Position numbers and translations under genes: made by a program. From Ceratobasidium sp. AG-K (lineage: Eukaryota > Basidiomycota > Agaricomycetes > Cantharellales > Ceratobasidiaceae), in assembly GCA_037039685.1 (NCBI GenBank), contig JAWNGF010000017.1, positions 62,001 through 126,000 of the forward strand: a stretch of 64,000 nucleotides of DNA, given 5' to 3'. Below, one piece after another: positions 9,396 through 21,245 of the stretch; positions within the stretch are counted from its first letter, which is position 1; each line of letters begins with the position of its first letter. The notes below the pieces were generated by a model. The model was not told the origin of the DNA and did no database searches. It saw only the letters and a program-made list of their open reading frames with translations.

Positions 9396-11012
9396 TTACC
9401 GCTTCATTCGCTTCCCGCCTCGATCGTCGCCCTCGTTGTCTCCTCCGGCTGTTACATCGAACTGAAACAGGCTGGATAGATCGACGTCGTCTGTGGGCGG
9501 TTGACTTGTGCGAGAGTTGCCGAGGAATGATAACCACGAGGTGTCTCCGCCGTTGCTCGATACTGGTGCCGATGGTGTAGGTTCCGTGCGCGCAAGGCTG
9601 GGCCAGATGTCCCCTCCACCTCCACCAAACCCTGATGACGGTTTCTGTGGGGGATCGGCGGCCGGGGGTGCAGGATTGGAATTCGAGTCGCCGAGGTTGG
9701 GGTGGTTCGGGAATAGCGTGGAGAACAACGGATTCGAGTAGAGCGCATTGGGTTGACCGACGTTTGTCGCATTCGCACTGAGCATTGCCAATAGATCCTG
9801 TTGTCCGCCCGCGCCTGTATTTCCGCCCGCACCACCCATGAGTCCGCCAATGCCTAGATTTAAACCGCCGACGCCGAGACCGAGGAGAGGGTTTGCCTGG
9901 AGTAGAGCCGCGATGTTGAGGTTTTGCATGAGCGAGGGATGAGAGTTGTGCGGTGCGAATTGGCCAGACGGGTTAGACGAAGTGAGCAGGTGTTGCAGTC
10001 CGAGTTGACGCAGAGCGCCTTCGCGCTCTCTTTCGCGTTCCTTTTCACGTTCCATGAATGCATCGGCGGATTGCTGGTGGGGCTGTGGCAGTGACGGGTG
10101 TGGGTGGTACGGCGGGATGGGAAGCGAGACGGGAGGGACCGGACGAGCTAGCGAGGGAAGCGACGGGGGTTGTTGCCGAGGTTGTTGATGGGGTTGCAAG
10201 TGAAGCAAGTGACCAGGAGCCTGTGGCCAGGTGAGTTTCCAGTTGGCTGTTATTCGTTAAAGAGACTTACATCGTAGTCGAGGCCATGATCATCGTCGCG
10301 GCTACGTTTTTTCCCGCTACCGGGGAATTTGCTGTTGCGAGATGGACCTATCGGATGTCAACATCGGCACATCGAATGAGCACAGTTTAGAGCTCACCTG
10401 CATCGTCGCTGCCATCTTCATCATCGTCGTTGCCTGCCTTGTCACCGCCGAAATCAGCGGGGGTTTTCACATCTCGCTCGCCGGTGTACTATGCCCGACA
10501 CGTCAGCACCAACTTCACAACACAACATTGTGGATCTTACATGGAGACGACGCTGGACCATGGCATCTGAATCGGTAGAGCAGTATTCGTACACTTTGTT
10601 ATTGTGTCCTGAAGATCGGATGTCAGCACCTATTTTTAGCGAGGGTATTTTTGGAACACCAGAGGGGAGATCTAATGCGCAGACAAGGCACGTACCAAAG
10701 ATGATGACTGCAACGTCGACAGAGCACAGTACGCCCAGTTCATAGGCTTTTTTGAAGAGACCATTCTTGCGCTGGAGGGGAGCAGTGTCAGCAACAAAAT
10801 TAGAAACCCCAAACAAGAGACAGTTGCACAGTGAATCACAGAGCAGCAAGTGGTGCGCAAGTGATAGACAAGTGAATTACGAGTGAATTCTCACCTTCAA
10901 GAATGTAACAGACCGGTTGCGGTCGTGCTAGAGGACAGTCAGCAATGACACCGATGACAGAGGAACAAGTGCGTACCTGGATAGGGAGAATCTCAATCTT
11001 TCTGCGACCCAT
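9396..11012 (-). CDS. Rlm1/MEF2-type MADS-box transcription factor
   Basis: Seven exons close to 401 aa: 11012-10977, 10927-10895, 10771-10696, 10608-10541, 10488-10398, 10347-10271 and 10220-9396. The N-terminus is a MADS box: MGRRKIEI..., [25 protein letters not shown] and VDVAVIIFG, the Rlm1/MEF2 subtype rather than Mcm1/SRF. It binds A/T-rich CArG-like sites as a dimer. A short acidic DDDEDGSDD patch and a basic GKKRSRD segment follow. The long last exon is rich in Gln, Pro, Gly and Ser, a typical activation region, with an ER-repeat helix near 10050-10020. In yeast and Aspergillus, Rlm1/RlmA acts downstream of the cell-wall-integrity MAP kinase. That role here is inference. The first four introns cut the MADS box and the residues just after it. 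Confidence 0.9.
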
Positions 11013-13836
11013 AGTATTAATAGATAAGTGTACAAAGTCGAGAGAGGGCAAAAATAAAGCTGTATCGACTTGGCAGAGGATGTGGTCGGTATATAGCCCC
11101 CAGCGGAGGGTCTCAATCCGCAGTCCGTGGATGGCCGAGTCACGTGCCGGCACGACACACGGAGCGATCATACCGCACAAGCTTCCGGTCATTCTGCGGC
11201 ATCTACATGACATCGGTGGGAGATTGTGGGGAAACCTCTTTCAGTCTAGCGATTGCTGTATCTGAGACGCATATTGTGAACCTTGCCGCATAGAAGCCTA
11301 TCTCCAGCGAACCGTACGTCGAATACTATGCCCTTGTCGTAAAGGCTTGGCTATGCTTGTGTCTTGGACATGCTGTCATTGACAGGGACGACGACAGCAA
11401 CCAATATTGATACTTGTTCCGCTCAACCACATTTTATTATGTCATACATTTATCGACAACTACATTGACAATTCCCCTCTAGGACCGACAACCGCGATAG
11501 CGTTGCACAGCCGCCAACCTGACCCGGTTTCAGCCCCGCCTTCTTTCGCCGAAACCCACGCATCGAGCACGGGTCGATCCCTCGTAAACCCTGAATGCCG
11601 GCATCGACTCGCCACCGATGTACGTGATTCGAATGACTGTCGTCGCGGACATTGCCCTCGTATCTTTTGGACGCCCCACGTACTATATTTAGTCGCACGC
11701 GTGTCGTCATTTCTCTCCGGACCGGTGAGGACAGCCTAGGGTTTGCGGACGCCATCGCCGTCGAGCGTGTCCAGAGGGGGATTGCTGTCGGTTGGTTGAT
11801 TGCCGTGAGACAAGGAGGCTAAGGGCGATGAGATGGTGGCAGTGAGTCGCGAGGGGTGTGGTGGACTCGCTGGCAGTGACGTCTATTCAGAGGTCGACGC
11901 TTCGATGACTGGGTGGTGGTTTTCGATTATGGTCGTGTGAGTGTTTAAGTATCATATGGAAGTCGTTGAGCATTATCGTTGTCAACAACGCTGTTACAAG
12001 TCACACTTAGCTAATTTGATTGTATAAAGTCGCCATTCCGAGTACTGCCTAAAATTCTCATAATTCCATCCTGGGTGGTGCACTATGCGATCAACCATTC
12101 AAGGGGTACATTATTTTGTCTTTCATTTGATCGACTCGAAGACATCTGAATACAAATACAATGCAGTTCGACACGCTTGATTCAACCAAAAGCCTAGATC
12201 CCTCTTGGGGGCTAGGCGCAATACGATGGAATGCTGGCAGGTTATTGGGCACTATTAATAACTCTGCCTCACTGGACGAGCTCGGTACCCCTGCCTGATT
12301 ACCCTAAGGGGTCAAACTTAAGTTATATTGCCCTCTCGTTATGACGGGGATGCGGGCCCGGATAGCGATTGTTCTAAACATAGCTATCACCATTAGGATA
12401 CCTATCGAAATCCCCGATCAAACAGACATTAGGGCTTGCAAGGCGAATACCCCTTTCGATTAGACAAACGAACCGTACCCAACGTCAATTACAGAGTCAT
12501 TCCTGTCACTCTCCTCGTCCACCCTATGTGGCAGTGCTCCTTCCCTATCGCTCCTAGCGCCTTAACACCGAGACGGGCAGATCACCATCCTGACCCTGCC
12601 GATCACCTCGGACGTGTCTCAGTCGTGCAGCCCGTTCTCCTCCGACCATGCGTGCTGCTTCCTCGGCATCGTTCATCACCAAAGCCAGCCGACTTGGGGT
12701 CGTCCTCGCCACCCACCGCAGCAGCGCGGTTGCGACTTCCACAATCAACGACAATATTGACGGTGCCGGCCGTGCATGACATCTGTTTCCTTTTTTCTGC
12801 TCCGCTATATTTTCGGGTTCCCCAGGCTCGCGTAGTCTATTCATTACCTTACTCGATACGTCCTAGCTTGCATCTTGCACTTTATTCTTGTAAAAAAAAA
12901 TCATGAAGATTGGGTCGGCAACTAAACCTACGCCGACGTCCACGTGTGGCACTCTCCTCGTGCTTCTGGTGTCCTTTCTCGCCCGGCCGTCAAATGCTAT
13001 ACGACTTTGGACTTTCCATCATCGACACGCCAAGAGGACTGCTATAATACTACGCCTTCATTTGTTCACTTGGGTAACTGTAATTTTTCGGACAAGACAT
13101 GTCGAAGTCTCAAACTCTTGTAAATTGGGCTGCAAACCAATGAATACTTACACGTAGCTTGTTTCAGGCAACCCAGTCGCGCAGGGAATCGAAGGCAAAT
13201 TTGTAAGCCATGTATTCTTGTAGAACGTCAGAGTGGCAAGTCGTGGAGCTACGTGGAGCCAGATAGTAAAGCTTCGACTTGGGTTCCTGAGGCTTGCGGT
13301 GCATCGAATGACAGTTACTCAAAGATGTGAAGAAAGTAGGAGGTAAATTTAGTGAGATGGATAAAAGGGCCGGAGGATGGAATGGCGTTCGATAGGCTGC
13401 TGCAGTACTGGAAAGGAATTGAGGGGGTGGTAGTGCTGATAGTGCCATAACACGCAACCCGCTTACTTCAAAACACTCTTCCTGATCCTAACTCATTCTC
13501 GTGAGTAGCTCTTGAAGTTTCGCAGATGCATAGGTCATGAGTATATTTAAGAAGAAAAAAAAGTGAATGATTTGCTACGTAGGTTGGGCCCTGAGCTCAA
13601 TGCGTATCAAAAGTGTGCGATAACTTCCGCCAGAGTTTTTGTAATAAGATCAGAGGCAAGCACAGCGTAGTATTCACGTTCCATTGCAGGTGCCCATTCG
13701 CTATATACTAGCCGGAAATTAGTAAGATAGCAAGGACAGCGCCCATTGAGCAGTGGTCGTTGCAATTGGCCGAAACAGATCGGGATACCGTGACGTCAAG
13801 CCCGCCAGCAAAAATAAAATGGGCTCAGGAGCACGG
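11013..13836. other. Intergenic region without supportable gene
   Basis: Several open frames of 70-156 codons occur (for example 12436-12906 + and 13164-13457 -). None shows a recognisable motif, a signal peptide with a plausible body, or linked splice-compatible exons. The first few hundred bases upstream of 11012 are presumably the MADS gene promoter. I see no tRNA. Confidence 0.45.
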
Positions 13837-13920
13837 GAGCGCTGTGTAGGCTCCTCGAGTACTCCATAATACCTGATACCAACGCTTGCAGCGGGCTCAG
13901 GAGCCTACGCAGCGCTTCTG
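13837..13920. repeat. Short inverted repeat
   Basis: Left arm AGCGCTGTGTAGGCTCCT at about 13838-13855 faces right arm AGGAGCCTACGCAGCGCTT at about 13899-13917, with about 45 bases between. It shares GGAGC/GCTCC-rich arms with the two larger palindromes near 35.7 and 42.8 kb. Confidence 0.6.
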
Positions 13921-14096
13921 AGAAAAGCTCTGGCTAGAGTCAAGACCGTTCCGCAAGATTTTTAGCTTTTGCTGAGATCGCCCTAACCTAAGCGCTAACA
14001 GCGGAGGTTTGGCTTCGACAATTATGTTCTTGCGTTACCTGCGCCCGATGCTAAAGCTATTTTTTTATGCATCCTTCGGGTTGCGTGTATCTGACT

Positions 14097-14384
14097 CACT
14101 GTGGGGTCTCAGGTTACTGAATAATATTAGCAAGTGCACTGAACCGAAAATGTCCGCTTTCAGTGAGATACTACATCATTTTTCAGCCATCTCACGCATG
14201 GTTGGCTGTCATCAGTACCACAAAAGGTAGATTTGAATAGGTTCTGAAGCTTATTTGCCCCCTAGTCACTCCTGAAGATAATCTTCAGCGCATCAGGCAC
14301 TGAAAGCGGACACGCCCAGTAATTTAATTCATGAGTTTTCGGTGTTGATATGGCTAGGATTCAGCGCACTTAGCCTCCACAGTG
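14097..14384. repeat. 288-bp MITE-like repeat, copy 1
   Basis: It starts CACTGTGG and ends CCACAGTG. An internal 14-bp inverted pair GTCCGCTTTCAGTG / CACTGAAAGCGGAC is also present. A second copy of exactly the same length and ends is at 20958-21245. It has no coding capacity. Short size, terminal inverted repeats and foldback potential suggest a non-autonomous DNA transposon. I could not find a convincing target-site duplication. Confidence 0.8.
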
Positions 14385-15088
14385 TTCGTATCGGAATCAA
14401 ATAGTCGTCATCACTACTATCCGGCTTTGGGCATAGTGCTGGGCTCGGTCGATACTTGCGCCATGGCTAGCACTTTTAGCGATCGGTCGTTTTCGAAGAT
14501 TCACTCTACTATGCTGCTGGAAGTCTTTTGCAACTACTTTTAGTCCTATCGATCTTCTCGAAACCCCTGGTAATATCTCTTTGTTATCACCGGACCCGAG
14601 TGTCCCGGTCTAACCGCTATTGCGAAGTAGTGCTCGACGCCTTCGTCGGATTAAAAAGTCTCACGACTGTTATCATTGCGATCGCGTTTTGTCCCATCCG
14701 GAAGTGGGTGGGCGTTTTTTTGGAGGCTATAGGTACCACTACTGAGCCGTTCTGCCGTGCCGCGCGGGACGGCTACCTTGCGATAGGTCTATTGAGCGGC
14801 GGACACCTGGGAGTCGGCGGCGGTCGGAAGTAACTGCCGCATATAGGGTACGACGCCTTCCCAATTCGAGCGACCGGTTCGGGATCGGGTGCTCCCCATC
14901 CCAGCCGTGCCTGTTGCGCGAGAAACTGATGTCATGTTTGAAATAGAATCTGTTACTACCATTGCCATGGCACGCGTACTATCATACCAATGATACACTA
15001 TTGACTCCTCGCGATAATGGTATGATCAACCAGATCGAACACCAAAGCAAGCAAGGAAAAGTTTTATCTGCTCGAAATATCATTCTTA

Positions 15089-17311
15089 TCAGAGATTAAG
15101 TATGAGGTTCTCGTGTTTCACTGAGCGTGGAGTCAACGTAAGTTGGAAGGACTCTGGGTGACTATGAGAGCGACGCGTTGAGTAAGGGCAGAGGAATCAC
15201 ATCTACTGGACGCTCACATGACAATAGCGTTGACCATCTTGGGAGCAGGTCGCATATCGTTTCCGTCTTTGTCTTTGCCGGGGCCAATGTTGAAAGTGGA
15301 CAGTATTGAGGCTATGGCGATAAAAAGTGACGCTTCAGCGAAGTGAAGGCCTGGGCAGCGACTACATGCGTCCAGATTGGTTTTGAGCCAAACAAAATTA
15401 TGTGCTTCGGTTCACTCACCGACGTCCCCACCCAAAAGCGGGGGAAGGAGGAACCGAGGGGTCCAAGAACCGGTCAGGATTAAATACTTCTGGATCAGGA
15501 TATACCTGTTCGTCCCTGGTCATAGCCCTATGCGCCGAGAAGTCAATGATCACGGCAAACGGACTAATGAGTTCACAAACCAAACATTTCCAATCCTTTG
15601 TGATTACAGAAATCAGTATGAGGCATTGGACTGTCGTCGTGAGATTGCCATAGTACGTACACCATTGTACCTTTGGGTATATCATATCCTTGATAGTTGT
15701 CATCCTCGATGCAGCTATGTGGAATTGCTAATCCAGGCATTAATACGTTGGCCTTCAAGAGTTGACTCATACTCGTTATAGACTGACCTAGGGGAGTTAC
15801 TGGTCCCCATCTGAGCACCTCTTGAACGACCCGCTGGACATACCCGAGGTGGGGCTGATCATCTAGACTTGGAGTTCTGGTGGTTCCAACCACGCTATCA
15901 ATCTCCTTCTGCGCCTTGGCCTGAACTTCGGGGAATAGAATCATTGCCAGGAAAAACATCACCAACGAACTGGCAGTCTACGCAAAGTCATGTAAGCTCA
16001 AATGCTTCCCGATCGAAAATGGAATATCTCGCCGTATCGGCTCCCGCTATTCAGTCGTATCGATTTCGTTAGCTAAGATAAGGTAAAGGTGAGCTACACA
16101 CCTCCAAACAATGTTACGGCTAGTTGCTGAACGTGGTCGTCAGTTTGTTCTTTTGTCAGCCCGAGCTTTGAAGATTGTTCTATGAGATTCGCAATAATAT
16201 GCTTATCTTCTCCCTTATCCTTTAGGCAGCATGTCAGGCTTGACTGTCAAAAAACGTGCCAATTGGCTGCTCACTAGCTTGTCTGTCGCTAGTTTATAGG
16301 TTCTGTTAATTAATTCCACCTTTTCTTGCCGCCATTTTTGAGCCATTCGCTTCCAGCCTGCCCCGGGGAACCAGGTAGGAACATAAATAAGAGCTGGTAT
16401 AAGGTTGACTAGGAAGTCTAGTCGGGTCGTAGTGTGTTCGCTGTTAATTTGGACTTCATTAACGAGACGTGGTTACTCAAACGTACTTGAAGGAAGTCCA
16501 GCGGTTGTGATTCGAGCCATTGCAACTTGCATGTCAGTAAGTATCGGATCGTCCGGAGATTTGATCTCATAACCGTAGATAGATCGAAGTAGGGTTGCAG
16601 CGGCCGTACTAGGAAAACCTGTCAGGCACCAGACATGACTCGTGAGAACACGTACAGGTAGAATTCTCCCTCGAGGGCTTTGGACAGGATCGGTCCTGTG
16701 TGGTTAGCAAGCAAACGTTGTAGTAATGTCCTCGCCTCATGCTCCTGAGAGTTGTGAAAGGATGTTGCAGCTTGCTTATGGAACCATGGGTTTAGGAGCC
16801 TTCGATACGTTCTCCACCGCTCTCCGTAACGTGTTGCGCTCCCGAATGCCTCCCAGTCTAGTCTGGAATGGGGCTTTGGTGCGCTGATGGGGATGCCTCG
16901 GGACACACTCACAAAGCAGGTTCTGTCGCCATAGGGAAAGCGGGTCGGTCAGAGTGAATGGCTGAACGCTTTTCGAAAATGTTGATGGCATCTGATCTGT
17001 CGTTCAGAACGATAATAGTTGCCCCAAGGATATTGAATGATATTATCTTGCCTGATTGAAGTTCGTATACGTTAGATTGGGTGTATGCGCTCTGGTCACA
17101 CCTTGAACTTACTATTCAACTGTTTTCCAATCTCGATATATGCGAGATGCTCGTATTCTTGTGGAAACGAGAGAAGATTTCCGAGTAGTGGATATGACTT
17201 AGGGCTAGGCGGTAGCCTCAGTCGGGGATGCTGTTTCTTGTAGAACCTATGGGCGAGGAACGCAGCGAGAGCGGCCAAGCACACGACCGACGGAGGTAAG
17301 AGCGACATCAT
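15089..17311 (-). CDS. Cytochrome P450, microsomal (CYP5144/OMST-oxidoreductase-like)
   Basis: Thirteen exons close to 512 aa: 17311-17113, 17051-16913, 16862-16656, 16608-16487, 16417-16275, 16219-16102, 16046-16033, 15977-15788, 15727-15661, 15595-15581, 15527-15420, 15361-15218 and 15161-15089. An N-terminal hydrophobic anchor precedes LPPSPKSYPLLGN. The I-helix reads GAGADTT, the K-helix ExxR is QEVLRW, the PERF-type stretch is FNPDRFLDP, and the heme loop FGWGRRRCPG holds the Cys ligand. It should be an ER-bound monooxygenase needing P450 reductase. Substrate is unknown; the family resemblance is to basidiomycete P450s annotated as O-methylsterigmatocystin oxidoreductase. The intron after exon 7 (16032 down) has a GC donor. 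The start could be either of two adjacent Met codons (17311 or 17308). Confidence 0.92.
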
Positions 17312-18027
17312 TAGCAGGCGGAAGATAGACAAGCGGGAGAATGGCGGCGCAGGGGGGTCCTTATATTGTCGAGGATATCGATGGCCATATCTGTCTGGTA
17401 GTATGCTGGAACCCATCCTTGGAATGCCCGGTGACCTGAAGTTGCGGCTGAGTTAGAGTTTGGTTGTCGATCGGGGCCTCAATTCCCCTGATCCGTCTGA
17501 GTCGGATAACATCTCACTGTCACAATTCGAAAGTTTTGTAAACCTCAAACTCTAGGTTAGATATAAAATGTTAACGAGAGAGGGAAACATCTCTGAAAAG
17601 AGGAAGCAGCGAGATGGGGGCGACTTCGAAGGCTACTCAAACATAAACAGATATCTCTTCAAGTCAGAAGGAAGCACGGAGAACAAGAACGAGGCGGACC
17701 TCGAATCCAAGATCGCGTAGTGGCTCTGTTCGTTCATAGTGACTTGGATCAACCCGGATCCGATTCAATTTCCAGTTCGAGGATAGCATATACCCTGACA
17801 ATGTAGGCTTTGGCGTAGTTCCAACACGCTGGGAAAAAGAAGCCCCACTAGATAATTGTATCATGAGCAACACTGGAAAGCACACCCTCTTACTGGAACA
17901 ATGTGTCATTGCAATCCACGGATCGCAGGCTCGGATCGGTGAAGCTCCGATGCGCTACCGAATTGCTCTGCGGCAAGATATTCTTGTGGGGGAGGTTGTT
18001 TTGTCCTATTTGCGCTCCCTTCTCTAG
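17312..18027. other. Spacer between the P450 genes
   Basis: It holds the 5' flank of the downstream P450 and no convincing coding signal. The upstream extension of exon 1 to 17416 is open but probably 5' UTR. Confidence 0.4.
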
Positions 18028-18300
18028 TTAATGTTCCACGGTGAGAATTGTATTGGGACACACCGGGTTTATCAACTTGTTGCAACTCTCTAGGAAGATG
18101 CCTTGCTCATAAACTATCTTGGAATCAAATAATTGACGTTTGCTTATATCTTGGTGTTTTGGTGATATGAAGCGTTCCCCGTAAGTTAATGTCGCTATAA
18201 TATCACGCATATGAGAAAGAACTGGGTTTCTTAGGCTTAATTCTTGATCCCGAATTAACAGTCCCGCCGCCCTGAGAGAATATCCTGAAGTGTCAATTAA
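18028..18300 (-). pseudogene. Possible P450 exon relic
   Basis: A minus-strand frame reads NPVLSHMRDIIATLTYGERF, which resembles the helix C-D region of P450s (a relaxed P-x5-HxRxxxAxIIxxxTYG pattern). It lies between two P450 genes but is from neither and from a different subfamily. The frame ends in a stop at 18028 and no neighbouring exons with I-helix or heme motifs are visible. It may be a decayed third P450, or a chance resemblance. Confidence 0.3.
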
Positions 18301-18478
18301 CGGCAGGGGCTGGGACTTGTGAGTAATGATCTTTGTTATACCTTCCCGTAATCAGAGACATTTTATTGGGACTAGCCAAAAACAACGACACTGAGACTAC
18401 CCGACCATAAGGACTGACACCTTGCTGTGATGTAAAGGAAAATAGCCTGCAGAAAGAGCTGAGGTGGGTTCCTTTGTG

Positions 18479-20711
18479 CTACAACTCGCCCAGAACAAGG
18501 CTCTTATGTTTCTCTGAACGAGGCAAAAGCGTCAGCTGGAAAACATCTGGGCGGCTGCGTGTGATAGGTTGGATTAATTCGCTTGAGAGATGAGGTGCTA
18601 GCTCGAGCGAAACTGAACACTTACAGAAGTAACGAGCTAACAAGCTTTGGAGGGGACTGAGGGTTGTTACTGCCCGTTCTTGTTGCTCCAGTGACGTCAA
18701 ACATAGAAAGGACCGAGGCAATAACTATGAACAAGGTATCCTCGGCAATGCGAGTACCTGGGCAGCGCCTACAGCGTATGCAATCAGGAATATGTCACCG
18801 CTCATCTGGCAAGGGCAACTTACCGGCGTCCCCGGCCAAAGACGGGAGAAGGGGGAACCTGAGGATCCAAAAAGCGGTCAGGCTCAAAGATTTCTGGGTT
18901 CTTGTAAATATCTTGGTCCCTGGTCATAGCCCTGTTTTCCTAAAGTGTATCTAAGTTTTATTTGGCTGGTGGCTAAGTTACAAACCAGACATTGCCCAGC
19001 CTGTTAAACCTCAGTCAGAAAATAAAACCGCATATTGAGATATCAGACCTACACAATTGCGCCCTTTGGGATATGATATCCTTGGTATTCGTCGTCTTCA
19101 AAGCAGGTATGTGGTAACGCTACACAACTTAATTAAATCGACAATAAATCAACTTGCCACCATGTCACACTGACCGAGCGGAGCGGCTGGCCCCCACCTA
19201 AAGACTTCTTGAACAACTCTGCCGACATACCCGAGTTGCGGTCGATCCCTCAGGGTAGGGAGTCGTGAGCCTTCGAGAACGTTGTCGAGCTCCACTTGAG
19301 CCATTCTCTGGACATCCGGGAACAGTGTCATGGCAAGGAAGAACATCAAAAGGCTTCCAACTGTCTTTCAGTCGAAAGGTTTTATGAATAGTGTTAGATC
19401 TCTGTCAATAATTCTCATGCCGGAGAGAGTACGGCTTACAGTATCAGTTCCCCCTATGTCGATGGGTGTGTCATTCTGGGCGTTACCTCAAATGAGGGAG
19501 CTTACCACCCAGGAGTGTGATTGCCACTTGTTGAACGTAATCATTCGTCTCCTCTTTGCTCAACCCAAGCTGACAAGCCTGTTCTTTCATGGTATCTATC
19601 ATTATGTGCTGGGTGCCTTTATCCTTCATGACCAATCATTCAGAAAATTGTCCGTAGCTTCAACAATACATACCACTTCGTTTGCGGCAAGCTAAAACAA
19701 GTCTCGCAAAAGTAGTGCTTTTTCCTCTCGCCACTTTTTAGCTGTCTTTTTCCACCCAGCTCCCGGGAACCAGGTTGGAAGGTAGACGAGGGCTGGTATG
19801 ATATTGACTTTAAAATCTGTATTGGCGTTAGTAAAGTAACGGCAATTGATCGAACAGAGCCTTGGCGTACCTGTTGGAAGAATGGATTTACTAAGGCGAT
19901 CGATTGCCTCTCCTGTGCGTACGAGATAACTATCATCAGAGGATTTGACTTCGTATCCATAGATTGAACGTAGTAGTGTCGAGGCGACTGCGCTGTTTAA
20001 ATAAAGCGGCATCAGGAACTGCCCGCTTTTAGTAGCCACATATATCCTAATCTCACAGATAGAGCTCTTGTTGTAAATATTTCGAGTCCACATCTTGATG
20101 CTTGAGCAATTGCTGAAGCAATAATCGAGATCGGCGCTCTTGAGACTCTTGTAGTGCTGCTAGCGAATTTTTATTGGTGACAAGTTCAGCAAGCCGTCGA
20201 TACTTCCTAAACCGGTCTCCATAGCGCACTAGAATCCCGATTGTTGCCCAGTCGAATCTGAATACATAATGGTATTGCCAGATCAAAGGACCGGAAAAGT
20301 TATTGTTTGCCAGATTTAACTTACAGGGAAGGATTAGAAACCATAACCGAAGGAGTTCGATCTGAATATTTTGCTGAGCGTTTGTCAAGTAGATTGGTTG
20401 CGTCTGCTCTATCGTTCAAAATTACAATTGTCGTTCCTAGCGCACTGAGCGAAATGATTTTGCCTGATTGAATTGAGCTTAAGTATTGGTTATAGCACGC
20501 ATCGTTGTGTTGACCTACTGCCTAGTTCTTTCCCGAGCTTCATGTATTCGAGATGGTCAAACTTCGTCGGTAGGGAGAGCAGGTGACCGATTAGAGGGTA
20601 TGACGTCGGGCTAGGTGGGAGTTTTGGCTTCCTCGACTTATTCCAAATGCAAATAGTTATAACTGCAGCAAGAATTCCTAGGCCTGCAGTCAAGAGTGGT
20701 AAAGAGTGCAT
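18479..20711 (-). pseudogene. Second P450, paralog, one premature stop
   Basis: Thirteen exons total 1,530 nt: 20711-20519, 20463-20325, 20257-20057, 19992-19871, 19816-19674, 19623-19506, 19453-19440, 19364-19175, 19119-19053, 19000-18986, 18931-18824, 18768-18625 and 18554-18479. Ten exons have the same length as in the neighbouring P450. The TM anchor, GGGTDT I-helix, QEVFRW, FEPDRFLDP and FGRGRRRCPG heme loop are all intact. A TAG at 19694-19692 replaces codon 260, where the paralog has Lys. All splice sites are canonical. It is a recent nonsense mutation, a sequencing error, or a readthrough site; without readthrough the enzyme lacks its heme domain. Confidence 0.85.
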
Positions 20712-20957
20712 GATCGTGGGATTGGGAGAGGGGGGAGGGGATGAGTGTACAGATCAAGGGTTAACTCCTTATGTCCCCTTCGAGCTAGCCGCCTACGTTC
20801 CTTCTCACAACGAGGCCCACCCTCTGAACAGTTAGGGCGCACTGCGTGTGCTTGTCTTTGCTTGTCATCAGGCACTGAGATGAACCTAGGCTCGTGACCA
20901 GTCGTTCTGAGCTTCGCGCCGCGCCGCATATAGCTCAGGGATAACGGACCCAACAAA

Positions 20958-21245
20958 CACTGTGGGGTCTCAGGCTACTGAATAACGTCGCCAAATGCAC
21001 TGAACCGAAAATGACCGCTTTCAGTGATGGATTACATCAGTTTTCAATCGCCTCGCGCATGGTTCGTGGTCATTGGTACTAAAAAAGGGAAATTTGAATA
21101 GACTGTAGAGCTGATTTGTCCCCCAGTCACTCCCGACGATAATCTTCAGCGCATCGGTCACTGAAAGCGGACACGCCCAGTGATCTAAGGCATGAGTTTT
21201 CGATGTTGGTGTGGCCAGGATTCAGCGCACTTAGCCTCCACAGTG
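20958..21245. repeat. 288-bp MITE-like repeat, copy 2
   Basis: It has the same length, CACTGTGG...CCACAGTG ends and internal 14-bp inverted pair as copy 1 at 14097-14384, in the same orientation, with scattered substitutions. The two copies bracket the P450 pair. Confidence 0.8.

Noticed and set aside
12436..12906. 156-codon plus-strand ORF
   Set aside because: Composition is Pro/Arg/Leu noise with no domain, no neighbours by splicing and no usable context.
13164..13457. 97-codon minus-strand ORF with a hydrophobic start
   Set aside because: No signal-peptide cleavage pattern, no family resemblance and no linked exons.
14985..15025. Short inverted pair ATCATACCA / TGGTATGAT resembling a terminator or operator
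   Set aside because: It is only 9 bp and lies in a fungal 3' flank where such structures have no defined role.
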